NCBI GenBank assembly: GCA_003640385.1
Contig: RCAB01000235.1
Coordinates: forward strand, 32,998 to 96,997
DNA: 64,000 bases
Direction of reading: 5' to 3'
Source: Setaria digitata
Lineage: Eukaryota > Nematoda > Chromadorea > Rhabditida > Setariidae
How positions within the stretch are numbered: the first letter of the stretch is position 1; each line of letters opens with the position of its first letter. Shown one piece after another: positions 1 through 13,430 of the stretch. The notes below the pieces were generated by a model. It ran no database searches. It was not told where the DNA came from and worked only from the letters and a program-made list of their open reading frames with translations. Made by a program: the position numbers and the translations under genes.

Positions 1-3000
1 TAAATAAATTTCATTCAATTTAAATTACCTTTAAAATAAAGATTCGAAAATACATAAAGTAACTTTGCTTTTTAATCTAAATTATACATATATGTATTTA
101 ACAAATGTTTTGCTGATGCAATGTTAGAAAATAAAATTGCAATACTTTATGGAAAATTTCATATCAGCTGATAAGCTATCACCGATTATAAGAGCATTAA
201 AATGAACTTTAAAATCTTAAAAGTTTCCAATACACTTTCAATTTAAGTATAAAAATAGAAAAGAAAGAAGCGAAAAATTAATTCCAGCTTTTCTCCCGAG
301 AAAGAACGAGAAAAAGCGAATTATATGCGAATGATTATCAGTTCAATAGATAATTTCTTAATCACTCAAAATACGAATACTGCTCTTCTTACTAGTGGCA
401 AATTTATAAAAGTGGAAAAAAATATTTCTGGAAAAACTCTCAAATATTCAATGCGGAGAAAAAGGAAGCAGGGGACAGAGAAAAGGAAAAAGAAATTATG
501 AATTCAATAAACCTAAATTTAAAAAAAGATATTGTTTCGTGACATTCATAATTATAATTGTAACTAAATTCAACATAAATTGAAATGATTGACATATGAA
601 GTCAGCTCTTTCGAATGTTCAGAAATTTCATTTGAATCAGAAAACCATCAAACAGAAAATAAAAAAAAAAATGATATTGGAATTGATTATGCAGCAGTGC
701 AACGAGTAAAATAAAATTTTAAACTTTGACGTACGAGAAACGTACACGTACGTATGCATTATTCTAATTTGTTTATCAGCTTGTTTAAAATTCAAATACT
801 TCTACCATGTTATCCTTTGTTAAGTCTATCACATTAGTTTATCAGTTTGTTAAAGAAAAACTGCAGGAAAAAAACTGAATAATATTTTCCACGTATAAAA
901 AAGAGAAGTTTTTATTTATTTTTATTCAAATGAAATGATAAATTCCATAAAATGACTCATTCCATTCATTTTTACTTATCAAAATTAATAAAATCTGATG
1001 TCATAAATGATAATTCCCATGCATACGTCACGTAATATGTTTACTTTTATTTTACATTTAAGGTAGTTCTTATGATTAAGACAGTGAGACAGTGATAACG
1101 ATATCGATGCTCATCAGACCAATTAAGTTTAATATTTTTCACTAAAATTAAAATTTTTAAAATAAATTAACATTTGATGGTGCACATATTTCAAGTACGA
1201 AAATGCAAGGAATGGGCTGGAAAAAAAGAAATGAAAAACTGAATAATTAATTCGGCTTACTACACTTGAATTAATCATTAATTAATAATTATGAAAAATG
1301 AGAAGAAATTAAGCACTCAAATAACTTTAATGATTTCAAACTTTAATAATTAATAATCAATTTAAGTTTAATGTGATGTGTTAATTTCGTTACCAAAAAA
1401 CTTAAATTTTCTTTTTTCCCAATAAATATGAAATATTATTAGCATTTAAACATCTATTTGTTTTATTAATAGGATGAGAGACTTATTAAACTTTAAAGAA
1501 ACTAAACAAAATAATCCGTTATCATCAACTGGTGAATGAGAATAAATAATTTCAGATTAATTAATTCTTTTTGTTGCGAAATTAAATTAAATTGAAAGAT
1601 TGAATAAAAGATTGCTAAAATTTTCATTCATTATTTTATCATTAAAAGAACGAATAGACGAATAAAAAATAAAAATAAAAAGGACGAAAAAAAGGCTTTC
1701 TGGATAGAATTAATAATTAGACAAGAAGAAAAATCTAATAGAATGATTAAGCGATTTCTTTTTTTTTTTTTTCTTTATGGCGATCAAACAACATTAATTT
1801 TCCTTGTTTATACAAAATGCATTTCAAATTTCTCACCAATAATTTCATTCCATATTTTTGACTTCCTAATTTTTTTTTTCCATTATTATCATAGTGATTA
1901 AATTTACAAATAAATAATTTTAACGAAAAACGAAAGAAGAAAAAAAAATTCAAAAATCAATGAAACTATTTTAAATCATGAAAAATAACAGCATGCAAAA
2001 AAATAATTTTTACTGCTTCTTCTTCCAAAATTTCAGATTTTCCTTTTCTTTCTTATCAGTTATGCTTGTCACTTTTGTCCAACATATTCCGTAAAATATT
2101 TATCATTCTGAGATTCATCCTGATTCCTATCAACATTGTTATTTTCAACATACTAAGACTATTTTATGAAGTTTTCATTCATTCTGAAATCCATTCTTGC
2201 GCTTATCATCACCAACAATATCATTATCACCATTCTAGCTAACATATGTGATGAAGTTTTAGTTGTCTTCTAGATAACTGAAGAATAATGAAGTACACGA
2301 AGATATATGAACTAATAGTATCAGTGGAAACGAAATAATTTTAAAGACTAGAAAAAATGTGTCGAGTTAAAGTGAGTGATGAGAAGTGGACAATTGCTGA
2401 TTTGAATAATTAAGAAATGGATAGACACTAATGGATGAATTATAATGAAAAATATGTCACTCATTATCGTTATTTGTAGGCATTTATTGTGTAACATAAA
2501 TTTATTTGTTTTTTTTTTTTAAGAAGACAGAATCTTAAAAGTTTTAAGAATAATTCTGATTCTAAATACATTGGTTAAATTTTAGAATTTATTAATTTGC
2601 ATCTGTGTATTTGTTCCATACTCTTACTATCGCATAAACATATGAATCTGATACATGATTAATACACATATGTAATCAACAATTTTAATGACAAGAAAAT
2701 TTGATATCAGTGATAATTTTGGCTTACTCGCTACTTTCAGTAATTATATATTATAACTTTTTTTTTTTTACGACTTCTTTACATTTCAGTACAACTGTAG
2801 ATTTGTCTTATTTCTCTTTTCTTTCTTTTTTTTTTTCCTTTTTTGAATGATTTCTTCAAACTTCGAAAAAAAGAAAAGAGAAAGAAAATGCAGTTTAGAC
2901 TCATCAAATAAGAAACATCTCTAAACCGAAACCATTCACAATTATCCAATTTTGAATTATTTCTACAACTAAAGATCTTTTGAAAATTTTTTTCGTTTTT

Positions 3001-3207
3001 TTCCATTTAAACTTATCGAAAAATGGCTGAGTGATAATAAGAATTTCTTTTAACACATTCTTAAAAATTTATTAAATATCATATATTGTTTTGTTCAAAA
3101 AAAAAAAATTATCAAAAAATTTTTAATCTAAATAAGACAGAAAATTTTCGTAAATCAAAATATAATTAAATACATATATTTTTAAGCAAATTAATAATTA
3201 ACTTAAC
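1..3207. other. AT-rich non-coding stretch, no gene seen
   Basis: I see no convincing exon on either strand. The sequence is A/T homopolymer-rich with frequent TGATAA-type words. Open frames here are short, start in poly-A/poly-T and have low-complexity translations. It could be intron of the minus-strand gene whose exon 2 ends at 3208. Confidence 0.5.
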
Positions 3208-6200
3208 CTGTTTGTTAAGTTTCAATTCTCGTTTCACTTCTTTTCGTATACTGTAATAGTTCGGTATAATAGTTGTTGTATCAACGATAACCAATGAATT
3301 TCGACGATTTTTTGGCCGATTTGTTGTTGTTGGTTCATATTTTTTATAGTTTTGATTACTGTCCAATGTTACGGATAATTGTGTGTACGGTAGTTCACGG
3401 GAGTTTTTGTCTGCTTGATTTGTAGCCAATAGTAACATAGAATCGGTGGAACGTGATGTTACGGCTGCTGTACGATGTTTTTGCGTTTGAGCTTGCATTT
3501 GAAGCTGAAATTATGCAAAATTAACATAATTATTTAAACTGATTCAATTATTTTATCAAATACTAAAATTTTTCTTATTATTTATTTCTACTAAAAATAA
3601 CATTTTATAAAACTAGTACTGCAGAAGATAACAAAAAACACTAATGTAGACAACTTATCATCATATTAAACTATCATCAACTAAATTATACTTGTTATTT
3701 TTCTCCAGTGCACAACAACAGCAGTCACAAGCAGTTGAAATGAACAGACATGAAATTCATTTTCTTTAATTAACTAAACACAGGTAATTTACTAACTAGT
3801 TGACTAATTAGTGAGAAATTTCAAACTTCAAGCGCTACCAAACAATTCGACAAGTATGAGAAGTGTGCGATTTTAATGGAGAAGGAAAATTCTCTTGCAA
3901 TCCAAATAACAGCAGAGAGATAGTCAAATTGTATTTGTCTCTGTTGTTACATTTTGTTTCTCTTTTCTGTCGAGAGCAGAGGAAAAGAAAAAATGAAATT
4001 TGAAAGAGAAAAAAGAGACGAAAGGAAGAAAAGCAGATAGAGAAAATTATCAACTGATAAGGAATTCGCTCGTAAATGATAAGGAATTCATTTAAATAAA
4101 TTAAATTTGTAACAAAGTAACATTGGCCTAGACGGTATTTTGGCTCAAAATTAAATTAACAAACTAATGAAAAAAGCGAGAAAAGAAATTTGATGACAGA
4201 CTGAAAAGCCAAAATGATAGCTAGCAAAACCAATGGAAAACATTTCCAGTTAGCAAGAAAAGGGTGCAAATGTAGTCAGTTCTTCCGATTTCCTCACACA
4301 CACATGCATGTACACACATGCATGTACACACACATACACACATACATGTGCATACACACATGCATGCCCACATACACAGACGTATGCACGCACATACACA
4401 GTACAGACAGACACGGACGCCTGGCTTCTCATTTATGTAATTGGTTGTTGAATTGTTAGATGAAATTTTTGGAAGGGAACATTTAATAAGAGGAAGATAA
4501 AGGAGGGCGAGATAGCTGATAGCGATGATAGGAAATGGAGCTTTCATAGATGTAATTAGACTGGGAGATGGACTAGACTAGACTAGACCGCACTCCATTC
4601 CAGGAATAAAACATTGCAAAGCCTAATTAACTAATCATCATGTAATTCATTGAAACTAATTCACTACCACAATTTCTCCTTTTTCTCATCCATCTGAAAC
4701 AGCGAAATAAGACAGGGATCATTTCAGTTATTGAATTTTAATGAATGCGGAAAGAAAAGGAAATCAAATTGATTTAATTAATATCAAATTAAAATCACGC
4801 ATTATAATGGATGAGAATCAGAAATAAAGCGGCTAATTATGAACTGATTATTAAACACTGTGATTTATAGGGATAATTATTGTTTTATATAATAATTAAT
4901 GTAATTTAAATAATAGTAAATTTTCCCTTCCTTTTTTTTCATCAAATTTTCACTATGTGCTTCTTGTTTTTTTTTCCACACAATCGTTAATTATAGAAAT
5001 ATTAGCTTCATTTTAAATTTCAATCATCTTCATGGAATATATTGAGTGAAATTAAATTTAATTAATTGATTATAAGAAATAAAACAAGAATTCCACTACT
5101 AATATGTGCTAAATTCATGAAATTACGAGAAAATAAGCATTAATTGTAAATTTCGCAAATGAAAAAATTCGACATAAAAGGAATAGTAGCAAATTTGTTA
5201 TTATTTTGTATAATAATTCTGCGAATAATTTAATTTTAATTTAAATTAGAAATATAATCGGCAAAAGAAAAGAAAAACAAAAAAAAAGTGATCAAAATGT
5301 AACATTTCTATAATGGATGAAAAAAAAAAATAGAATGAACTCGTTTTTTTCCCGTTAATTAATGCTTCTGTTTTTTTTCTTTCTTTTCTGAAAATGAAAA
5401 ATAAAATAAATACAGACACACAAATATACGTGTGGTGAGAGACGTAAATAGCTTCCTGACTACCATAATGCTAGTTGTACTAGTGCCAAGCTTAGACTTC
5501 CTAGACTCATTTTACTATTTTCTGAATGCTTCATCTCATTTTATTGTTAAATACTATTTTGATTAAAACTGATTTTGTGCTACCATTGAACATTTTATAA
5601 ATTACATTTCATTTTTTTCCTTTTTCTTTTCCACATTTGCTCGTTCATTCTAACAAATTTTCTAATCATTGAATGTATGGAAGGATAGGAATGAATGCTA
5701 ACGAGGAAAAATATGCTAAAAAATGAAGGAGAAAAAAAAAAAGAAAAAGTAAAAAAGTTTAAAAAAAAAGGAAAATAAATTGATGGATGAAAGAAAATTC
5801 GATAAATTGAGCAAAAATGTCTTTTTTTTTCCAGTTTAGAAATGACGACATTATTGGTTTCGTCAAATTTAATTATATTTTGCTAAATTAAAATTTAAAA
5901 AAAAAAAAAAAAAGAAAAAAGGAAAGAAAAACAAAGTGGAAGAAAAAACAGGCATCATTGATTTCAATTCCTCAATAGATTTTTTTTTTTGCATCCTTTA
6001 TTTATTCAAACTTTTTAAGTTTATTTTAATTAGTTTACTTTAGTTAAGAGTCTTTTTTGAGTTATTTGAATTAGTTAGTTTACGTTAATCTTTAACTACT
6101 TATTTTTTAAGGTTTATTTTAATCGAAATTTTCACTTTTCGAGTTTTGAGTTTTAATTTTTTTTAATGAAATTAAACATTATGCCGGTAGGAAATTTCTT

Positions 6201-7092
6201 CAAATATCTAAAATACTAAAGAAATAAATGAAGTAAAGATCCTTTTAATGAGTTATTCATTTTTTTGCCCTTACCGCTCATTAACTGAGCAATACAATTT
6301 TCATTTGTATAATTAGATTTTTTCTTATCAAAATTTCACGAACAAAAATATTCCAAAGAAATATTTCAGAAATTTCAGAAGCACATTCGGCTTCCTCTTT
6401 TTTTTTTCTCCTTTTGCTGTTTTAATGAATGAATAATTATGGATAGCTAATTTTGTCTGGGCTCAATTCTCATTTTAGCATAAATGTTCCAACCGATCCA
6501 AAGCCGAAAAATTATACAAATTTTTTTTAACCTAGTGTTGTAAAAAGAAGAGAAAATTATTCAAAATAATTCAAGTTATAATATATATATATAATTTATT
6601 TGTTTATTTCTTCTTCTATGTTAGAGGGAAAAATTTTACCATTCACTGAGATGAAATAAGTCAGTTTGAGTGAATATACAACTTAATGAATTAAATTGAT
6701 TTTAATTTTGATGTCATTTAAAAGCTATGCCTCAGAATACAAAGGATTTGAGAAGTTTGAAAAAAGAAAAAAGCGGAAGACAGAAATAAACATCATATCA
6801 AAATGATAACGATATCATCATTCCTGATGATCATTCATGGCTGCCTTAATGAACGCAATGGTATCTGAAAAAAACAAAAAAAAAAAAGCTTCTCCGCCGA
6901 AAAATGCCAAACCTGTTGTGCTGCCTTCTTGGACCAATTCCATCCAGCCGTAAAAACTGATTGCTTCTTTGTTTGCACCGTTGTTAATGGATGATGCCGA
7001 AAAATCGGTGGCGCATCGGAAGCCACAAATAAATGATTGCAAACACTTGCTGGTGGTTGATGTGATATGGGTGATGTCAAGGAAGCACCCAT
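3208..7092 (-). CDS. Two-exon partial gene, unknown function
   Basis: I do not recognise this protein. Exon 1 (7092-6913) opens with ATG, encodes MGASLTSPISHQPP onward and ends GWNWSKKAAQQ at a CAG|gtttgg donor in phase 0. Exon 2 (3504-3208) follows a ttcag acceptor in phase 0 and reads LQMQAQTQKHR, then a polar Ser/Thr/Asn-rich stretch with a basic RPKNRRNSLV segment (possible PKA-type site), ending ELKLNKQ at a CAG|gttaag site. Together 159 codons with no stop. The Gln-rich join (AAQQ/LQMQAQTQ) and matching phases support the pairing, but the intron is 3.4 kb. The ATG is preceded by a pyrimidine-rich tract with no acceptor, so exon 1 looks like a true first exon. No membrane segment or known domain is visible. 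More exons must lie left of 3208 or outside the window. An alternative small exon at 6866 gives IPLRSLRQP then stop. Confidence 0.45.
4294..4415. repeat. Degenerate CA/CATG microsatellite
   Basis: Runs of CACACA, CATGCATG and CATACA alternate over about 120 bp inside the intron of the unknown minus-strand gene. Open frames crossing it translate to Cys/Val or His/Thr repeats and are not genes. Confidence 0.9.
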
Positions 7093-8034
7093 TTTAGAGG
7101 TGGTAAAGGATTGAAGAGGAGGGAAAGGAGAGGGGAATTAATTAATTTGAATAAAGACTGGGAGAAAAATACAGAAGCAGTAAAAGATATGAAATGAATT
7201 AGTCAAATTTTGTAATGAGTAATAATTTTTTGGTGAAATTTAGAGAAGAAAAAGAAATTTTAATTTGGACATTTTCAAAACTAAATTATTTCAGATGAAA
7301 TAGAAGACAAATCACAATGCTTTTCTTTCTTTCAGTATTTTTTAATGGAAAAACTTTCCATCCAGCATGATAATTTTTAGTTGTTAAAAATTATCACAGA
7401 ATACAAATAGCAGTAGCAGTTTCACTTATTAATTTTATAATTAATAAAGGATGCGATGATGATGAATTCATCGATATGTTAAATTAGTTTATGATTTGGT
7501 TAGGGTCAAAAAAATATCGCAAAGATTTTTTTGAGCCAGAATATATTTTTCAGCAATATGTATTACAATTAATGTCGAACGAAGTATGCTTGCACGAAAA
7601 TTCATAAACCTGAAATTAAAATAACGAAATTTTAAAATTAAAAAGAAAAACAGCAGTCCAGGATGAAATTTCGCCATTTCGTCAATATCGGAAACGAAAA
7701 ACAAAAAAAAAAAAAAAAATTTATAAAAAATTATAATCTGAAATTAAGCTTGCCCTACTCTTACATTAACAATATAAATTACAGTCCAACAATAAGCATA
7801 CAAAAAAACCATAAAATTTATCGGAAAGTTTAAAAAAAACTTTTTTAAAAAATTTACAAAATTGCAAATTATTTTTTAATGGTATGGGCGAATATGATGA
7901 TAGAAATAATGGTATTATTTGAACATTATTGAATGAAATAAGTAAAGAAAGGAAATATTTATCAAAATAATGCTTTGGTTTGAAATTTAAATTTATAATT
8001 TGGACAGTATAATTTTCTTTAAAAAAAAGCTTAC
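7093..8034. other. Upstream region of the 7092 start, little visible
   Basis: A C/T-rich block at about 7093-7140 (minus-strand sense) lies directly before the ATG at 7092 and may be a core promoter or leader. The rest is AT-rich with no supported exon. Confidence 0.35.
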
Positions 8035-8464
8035 CTTTGAAATTTGGTTTGGTATATAACTGGAAAAGAAATAATTTTTTTCTCATTTTTGACGTTTGAT
8101 TTTTTTGCGATTTCCGATCATTTTAGCTTGCATAGCTCCAAAATTTTTTTTTTTTTTCAATTTTAAATAATAAGTTCTTAGTTTAAGACGATTTTTAAAT
8201 TTAAGACAATGAATTTTTAAAATTCCAATTTGAAGCATTAAGTATGGCTTTATCATTCGGAATAAAAATATTACATGCTATTAATAAGCTGCTATATGCA
8301 CATAAGTTTATGATAAAAATTATCACTTGTATGCATGGTAAATTTCTGAGTGAAGATGATACCAAATAGAAATCTCGCAATGAATTTCCATAAAATATAT
8401 AGTATACCTTTAATGTTATCACTGCATCATTGTTATCATACATTTTTGTCACAGATTCTAATGA
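8035..8464 (-). other. Two candidate small exons (57 and 25 nt)
   Basis: Candidate exon 8464-8408 follows a tttttcccag acceptor, reads SLESVTKMYDNNDAVITLK in phase 0 and ends AAG|gtatac. Candidate 8059-8035 follows ttttccag, reads LYTKPNFK and ends at a strong gtaagc donor in phase 1. Splice sites and phases agree with each other. Neither links in phase to the ATG exon at 7092, so they may be 5' exons of another transcript or chance. Function unknown. Confidence 0.3.
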
Positions 8465-8917
8465 CTGGGAAAAAATTGAAAAATTAACAACATTATTAAG
8501 CCTAAAACTTTTAAATTGTCAATTCGACTAACTTCATGCAAAAACGAGCGTCAAAATAATGCAAGTAGAAAATTCCATTTTGTTAAATATTTTAGGTAAA
8601 AAATTTGAACACTGATTAATTAGGATAATTTTAAGTCAAAAAGGCAAGGAAAAAGGAGAGAGAAAAGAAAAGTAATTAGAAAAGCCACTTGACAACAATT
8701 TAATAAATGAACGGAAGAATTTCTTTTATTAATGAAACAAAAAAATAGGAATAAAAGATATTTATCGATTGTAATATTATTAGAATTTTGCATAACTGAT
8801 CAGTTATCATCAATCATCATTAAATAACGGAAGTTTCGGAATTTCGAAAATTAAACTAGTTAAATGGTTGTCTCAAATCTCAATTTTAGTACATAATATT
8901 GATTATTTCACAATAAT

Positions 8918-9139
8918 TAATGATAATAATAATGACAATGACAATAATATTAATAATACAAACCGTAATAATAATAGTAATAGTATTAATAATAATAACA
9001 GTAATAATAACAATAGTAATAGTAATAATAATAACAGCAATAATAATAATAGTAATAATAATAATAATAGTGATAATAATAATAATAGCAATAATAATAA
9101 TAATAATAATAGTANNNNNNNNNNNNNNNNNNNNNNNNN

Positions 9140-9177
<38 letters not shown>

Positions 9178-9232
9178 TAATAAAATAATAATAATAATAA
9201 TAATGAAAATAATAATAATAATAACAATAATA
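8918..9232. repeat. AAT trinucleotide microsatellite with assembly gap
   Basis: Over 300 bp of (AAT)n interrupted by AAC, AGT and GAT variants. A run of 25 N at 9115-9139 marks an unresolved stretch, so the true array length is unknown. Open frames through it are Asn, Ile or Leu homopolymers. Confidence 0.95.
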
Positions 9233-9779
9233 ATATTTTCTTTCTCCTCTTCCTCCGGTGGTGCTTTATCAATCGTCTCATTTCAATTTCCAATTTCTTC
9301 TCATTTTTTTTCTTCAGGACAAAATATGTCATTCGATTTATTTAATTTGAATATGCTTCAGAAATATGTATTTTTATGTAATTGAACAAATTCTGCGATA
9401 AAATTTATTGCTTGTTACAGTGTTCAATGTTATCAGTAACAGTGATAATGCTATTGTTATTAATACAGTAGCCATATTAATGAATCAATTATGATGATTT
9501 GATAAATAAAAATAAAAGAAAATATTCAATTATTTATTTAGAGAAAAAAATAGATATGAGAAGGAAGAAGTATATAAAATATTTGTTTTCTTAAACTGTT
9601 TGTACAAAATTCATAAAAAAATATTATTTCAAAAGAACAAAATGAATAGAGCAGTAGCCAAAATGTTACTTTCAAAAACGTTATATAAAATTTGCTTAAA
9701 ATGAGTGAAATGAATTATTTTATTTTAAGAAATTTAAATAATTGTTAGATAAAACATGTTGAAGGGCGGAGAAAATATC

Positions 9780-10589
9780 AGAATAAGTAATAAATGAGTA
9801 AATTAATTAATTAATCAATTACATGAGTTAAAAAGTAAATGACTGTATAGGTAAAAAATTAATAAATAAATGAAAAAATCAACAGAAGAAATAAGTAAGT
9901 ACTGAAATGAGTAAACAAATAAATAATATAATTAATTAATCAAATAAATAAATATATAATTAAGACGGATGAAACGATTACCGTCAATATGATAGCAACC
10001 ACTCATATCATTCCAAGATGAGACGAAAATTGATGGATAGATAAATGGATGGATGATGTTTGTGAGCAATTGTTGGCTTTGGACCTTCTCTATTGGGAGA
10101 TCTAGAGCCTAGTAAGGCCAAGAGAGGAGGATGAATCATTATTTTTCACATATAACTCCCATCCAAATGGGCCAAGCAAAAAGAATAATGAGTTGTGGAT
10201 GAAATTAGTTAGAAAGGCGATTTTGGTAATGGTTTCTTCGTCAAAATCTCACATTTATCGTTTTTCAACTCTTTTTTCTGAGAATTTAATTTTTTTCTTC
10301 CTTTTTATTAACATTTCCTAAATATTTCATACAAAAAAAAAGAGAAATGAAAAAGAAACCAAAAAGCAAAAGGAGGAAAAAGAAAAGAGAAAAGGATAAA
10401 AATAACTTAAAACTATGTTTTTTTTTCCCTTTTTTTTCCTGCCTAAAAGAAATTTTGCTCAATTTTGAATAAATGATTTCCATAAATTGTATAGGTTTCT
10501 GTTACAACTGAAATATCATGCATTATTTTTCACTAATGAAAATTGAGAATAGTAATAACTAATATAATAAAAACAACAGCAACAACAAC

Positions 10590-10645
<56 letters not shown>

Positions 10646-12320
10646 TAAAACAACAACAATAGTAATAAATAATAAATATTTTAAACATTTCACTTCGATA
10701 AAAATTTCCTTACATAATATACAAGAACGTTTAAAAATAATGTATTTATATACGTATGTTAAGGGCATCAAAAAAAAAATTAAACGGAACGATTCTAATT
10801 CATGAAATTGATCGAGATTTTGATAAAACTTACGCCAGAAATGATGAATGAAATTCATTCGTGATTATGATTATATTATGCATTTAGTTATTTACGTAAT
10901 ACATTATTTCTCCATTTTTCTTTGTCACTTCAAAGCATTCGTATCGATGAATTTCTTGAAATCAATGAGGCTTGACATGCTCAACAAAATGTTTTATTCG
11001 GGATATTAAAATGATGAAATATTTTTTCATTTTATTCATCTAGACACTGTAAAATGACGAGAAAACAGCTTGAGAGTAGTAATGAATTAAATTCGTTAAA
11101 TAATTACACGAATGAGTAAATGAACCAAAAATGAAAAGAAAGCAACTAATAATAAAAAAAATTCATGCAACAAATACAAATAATTAAATATAAATAAATG
11201 TTAATTGATGCAAAAGATAAATGATATGAATACAATAAATAAATTTAAGTGATAAATAAACTCGAATGGAAAATAAATGTGAGAAAAATAATTAATAAAC
11301 AGATATAAATTGCAAACAATTAGAAGTGATGGATAAATATAAGTAATGGATAAATATAAACACAAACAATAAAAATATAGAAAATTAATAAGTATAAATA
11401 ATAAATAATCAAAATAATAAAAAACATAAATAATAAACAAATACAAATAATACATGAGCATAAGTAATAAGTAGCGCAAAATATAGGCAAATGTAAATAA
11501 TAAATAAGCGTAAATTGTAGCTGGATATAAATAATAAATGAAATGTAAGTATAAACTCCAAGTAAACACGAGCAATAAATAAATACGAACAATAAATAAT
11601 TATAAGTTGTAAATAACGTAAACGATAAGGAAATAAACATAACGAGCAAATATAAATAATAAATAAATATAAATATTAAATAAACACAAGTAACAAATAA
11701 ATATAAGTGTGCATAAATGGATGGACATAAATAAATATAAATATAATAAATAAATAAATATTGGCAAAGAAATATAAATAAATAAATTTATATATATATA
11801 TAAATTTATAAAATATAATTTAAATATATATATATATATATATAATAACATATAATAATATTTATATATATATAATATATAAATATTTTTTTATTATTTT
11901 TCATTTATATATAATCATATATATAGATAGATGAATAGGAGAAAGTAGTTGCAAATAAATAGGGATTAATGAATTAATTTATAGAAAATAGGTATAAATA
12001 AATAAAAATTAGAAAGTGAATATAAATAAACGAATATGCGTACATAAACAAACAAAGACAAAGACAACAAAAAATTAATAAATAAATGTCGAAAACTAAA
12101 CAAATAACATGCAGAAATAATAATTACGCATAAATAAATATCAAAAATTGAATATAAATAACAAATTAATGTGGACAAAAATGAAGCAGGTAAAAAATAG
12201 GTAGTAATAAGTGAGTAAATGAAATTAAGTAAAAAAAGGCAGGTAGAAACAAACAAATAGTAATATTCAGTGATAATAATAATTATGCATAAATAAATAT
12301 ACAAAAATAATTATAGATAA
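9780..12320. repeat. Decayed AAAT/AAATATAA tetranucleotide array
   Basis: From about 9780-9960 and again 11150-12320 the plus strand is dominated by variants of AAATAAAT, ATAAATAT and ACAAATAA, with few T runs and almost no C. The register drifts, as expected for an old tetranucleotide array. Long Tyr/Ile/Leu/Phe-rich minus-strand open frames (for example 11201-11649) are by-products. Confidence 0.8.
10569..10674. repeat. AAC/AAT trinucleotide microsatellite
   Basis: A block of AAC repeats flanks a pure (AAT)n core of roughly 60 bp. Confidence 0.9.
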
Positions 12321-12969
12321 AAAATTAATAACATGTAATAATGATGAATAACAATGAAATCAAAGAGAAGGTTTGGAAGTAAAGCATTAAGTACCAAAGA
12401 AAGAAAAAGGAAGAAAAAAAACATTTTGCGAATTTTCAAGATGACATCAAGCAGTGGCCAAAATAGCACTTTACAATTATCTGTGCTATGGGTCCAATGA
12501 TGGCTTCTAGGCTGAGGATATTTCAAAATTATCCACAAAATGACAAAATTGGTGGGGGAGAGGAGGGACGGCTGGGCATGCAAAAGAGAAAGAGAAAGAA
12601 AGATGAAGGAAGGAGGAAGAAGTTTAAATGCTGTAAGAAGGGAGTTCATTTTCGAGATCGAACAATTCACAAACTTATCATCTTCCATGCCTTCTTTATC
12701 CTCTAAAGCTCATTCAATCTAACTCTGGCTTTCCTTTTACTGCAAATGCAATCTAGCTAGACCGAATGAAATGTCTGATTGTCACCATTTTGACTAGGAA
12801 AGCATTCTTGTTTATAAGCTATAACTAGTAGTGCTTCGCAAGAAATAGACCTATAAGTAAGTCTCTTCTCTGTTATTTGATAAAGAAGCAAAACAGAACG
12901 ACGACATACTACTTGATTTATTCCGCCTTATATTATTTTTTTTGTTTTTCTTTTTGCATCACTTTTTTT

Positions 12970-13430
12970 TTTTTAACTTTTATTCTTCAAAATTCCAGAA
13001 AAGAAGAACGTCTAATTCCACGTGACACACGTGACAATGTGCCATTTTGTAAATGTTAACCATTGCATTTTGTTAATGCGTAAATTGAATTACCATGGAA
13101 AATAATTTAATAGAAAACATTCGTGCAGCAGAATTTCTTTATTTTTCATTTTTTTTTTTTTTTTTTTTTGACATATTACTCTATATCAATCAATCATACA
13201 TAATTTTAAGAAGTATTTAAAAAAAAAAAAATATTTTTTCAGTTTTGTTCTTCATGATCAAAGAAAAACCGACGTGTTTTTCGACGTAATATACGTAATA
13301 TATCATTTTTTAAATACATAGGTTAAAGTAACAATAATAGGAAAATCTTGTATCGCAGGATTTCTTCATTTTTGTTATCATATCAGTTCATAACAATCAA
13401 TCAAGTGATTTTAAGTGCAAAAAATACTGT
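12970..13430. repeat. Diverged tandem duplication, about 260 bp period
   Basis: Copy 1 (about 12970-13205) and copy 2 (about 13235-13430) share in order a TTATTCTTCA-like block, an ACGTG-rich block, CATTTTKTAAAT, a GCAGRATTTCTT block, CAATCAATCA and ATTTTAAG. Both are non-coding and heavily diverged. Confidence 0.65.

Noticed and set aside
4214..4547. Cys/Val and His/Thr repeat frames
   Set aside because: By-products of the CA microsatellite.
8868..9385. Long Asn-, Ile- and Leu-rich open frames
   Set aside because: They are translations of an AAT microsatellite, pass through the N run, and have no splice or codon support.
11201..12304. Tyr/Leu/Ile-rich minus-strand frames resembling membrane proteins
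   Set aside because: They follow from AAAT-type repeat composition, overlap one another in several frames and have no other support.
12311..12722. Open frames on both strands over the polypurine tract
   Set aside because: Explained by purine/pyrimidine bias removing stop codons.
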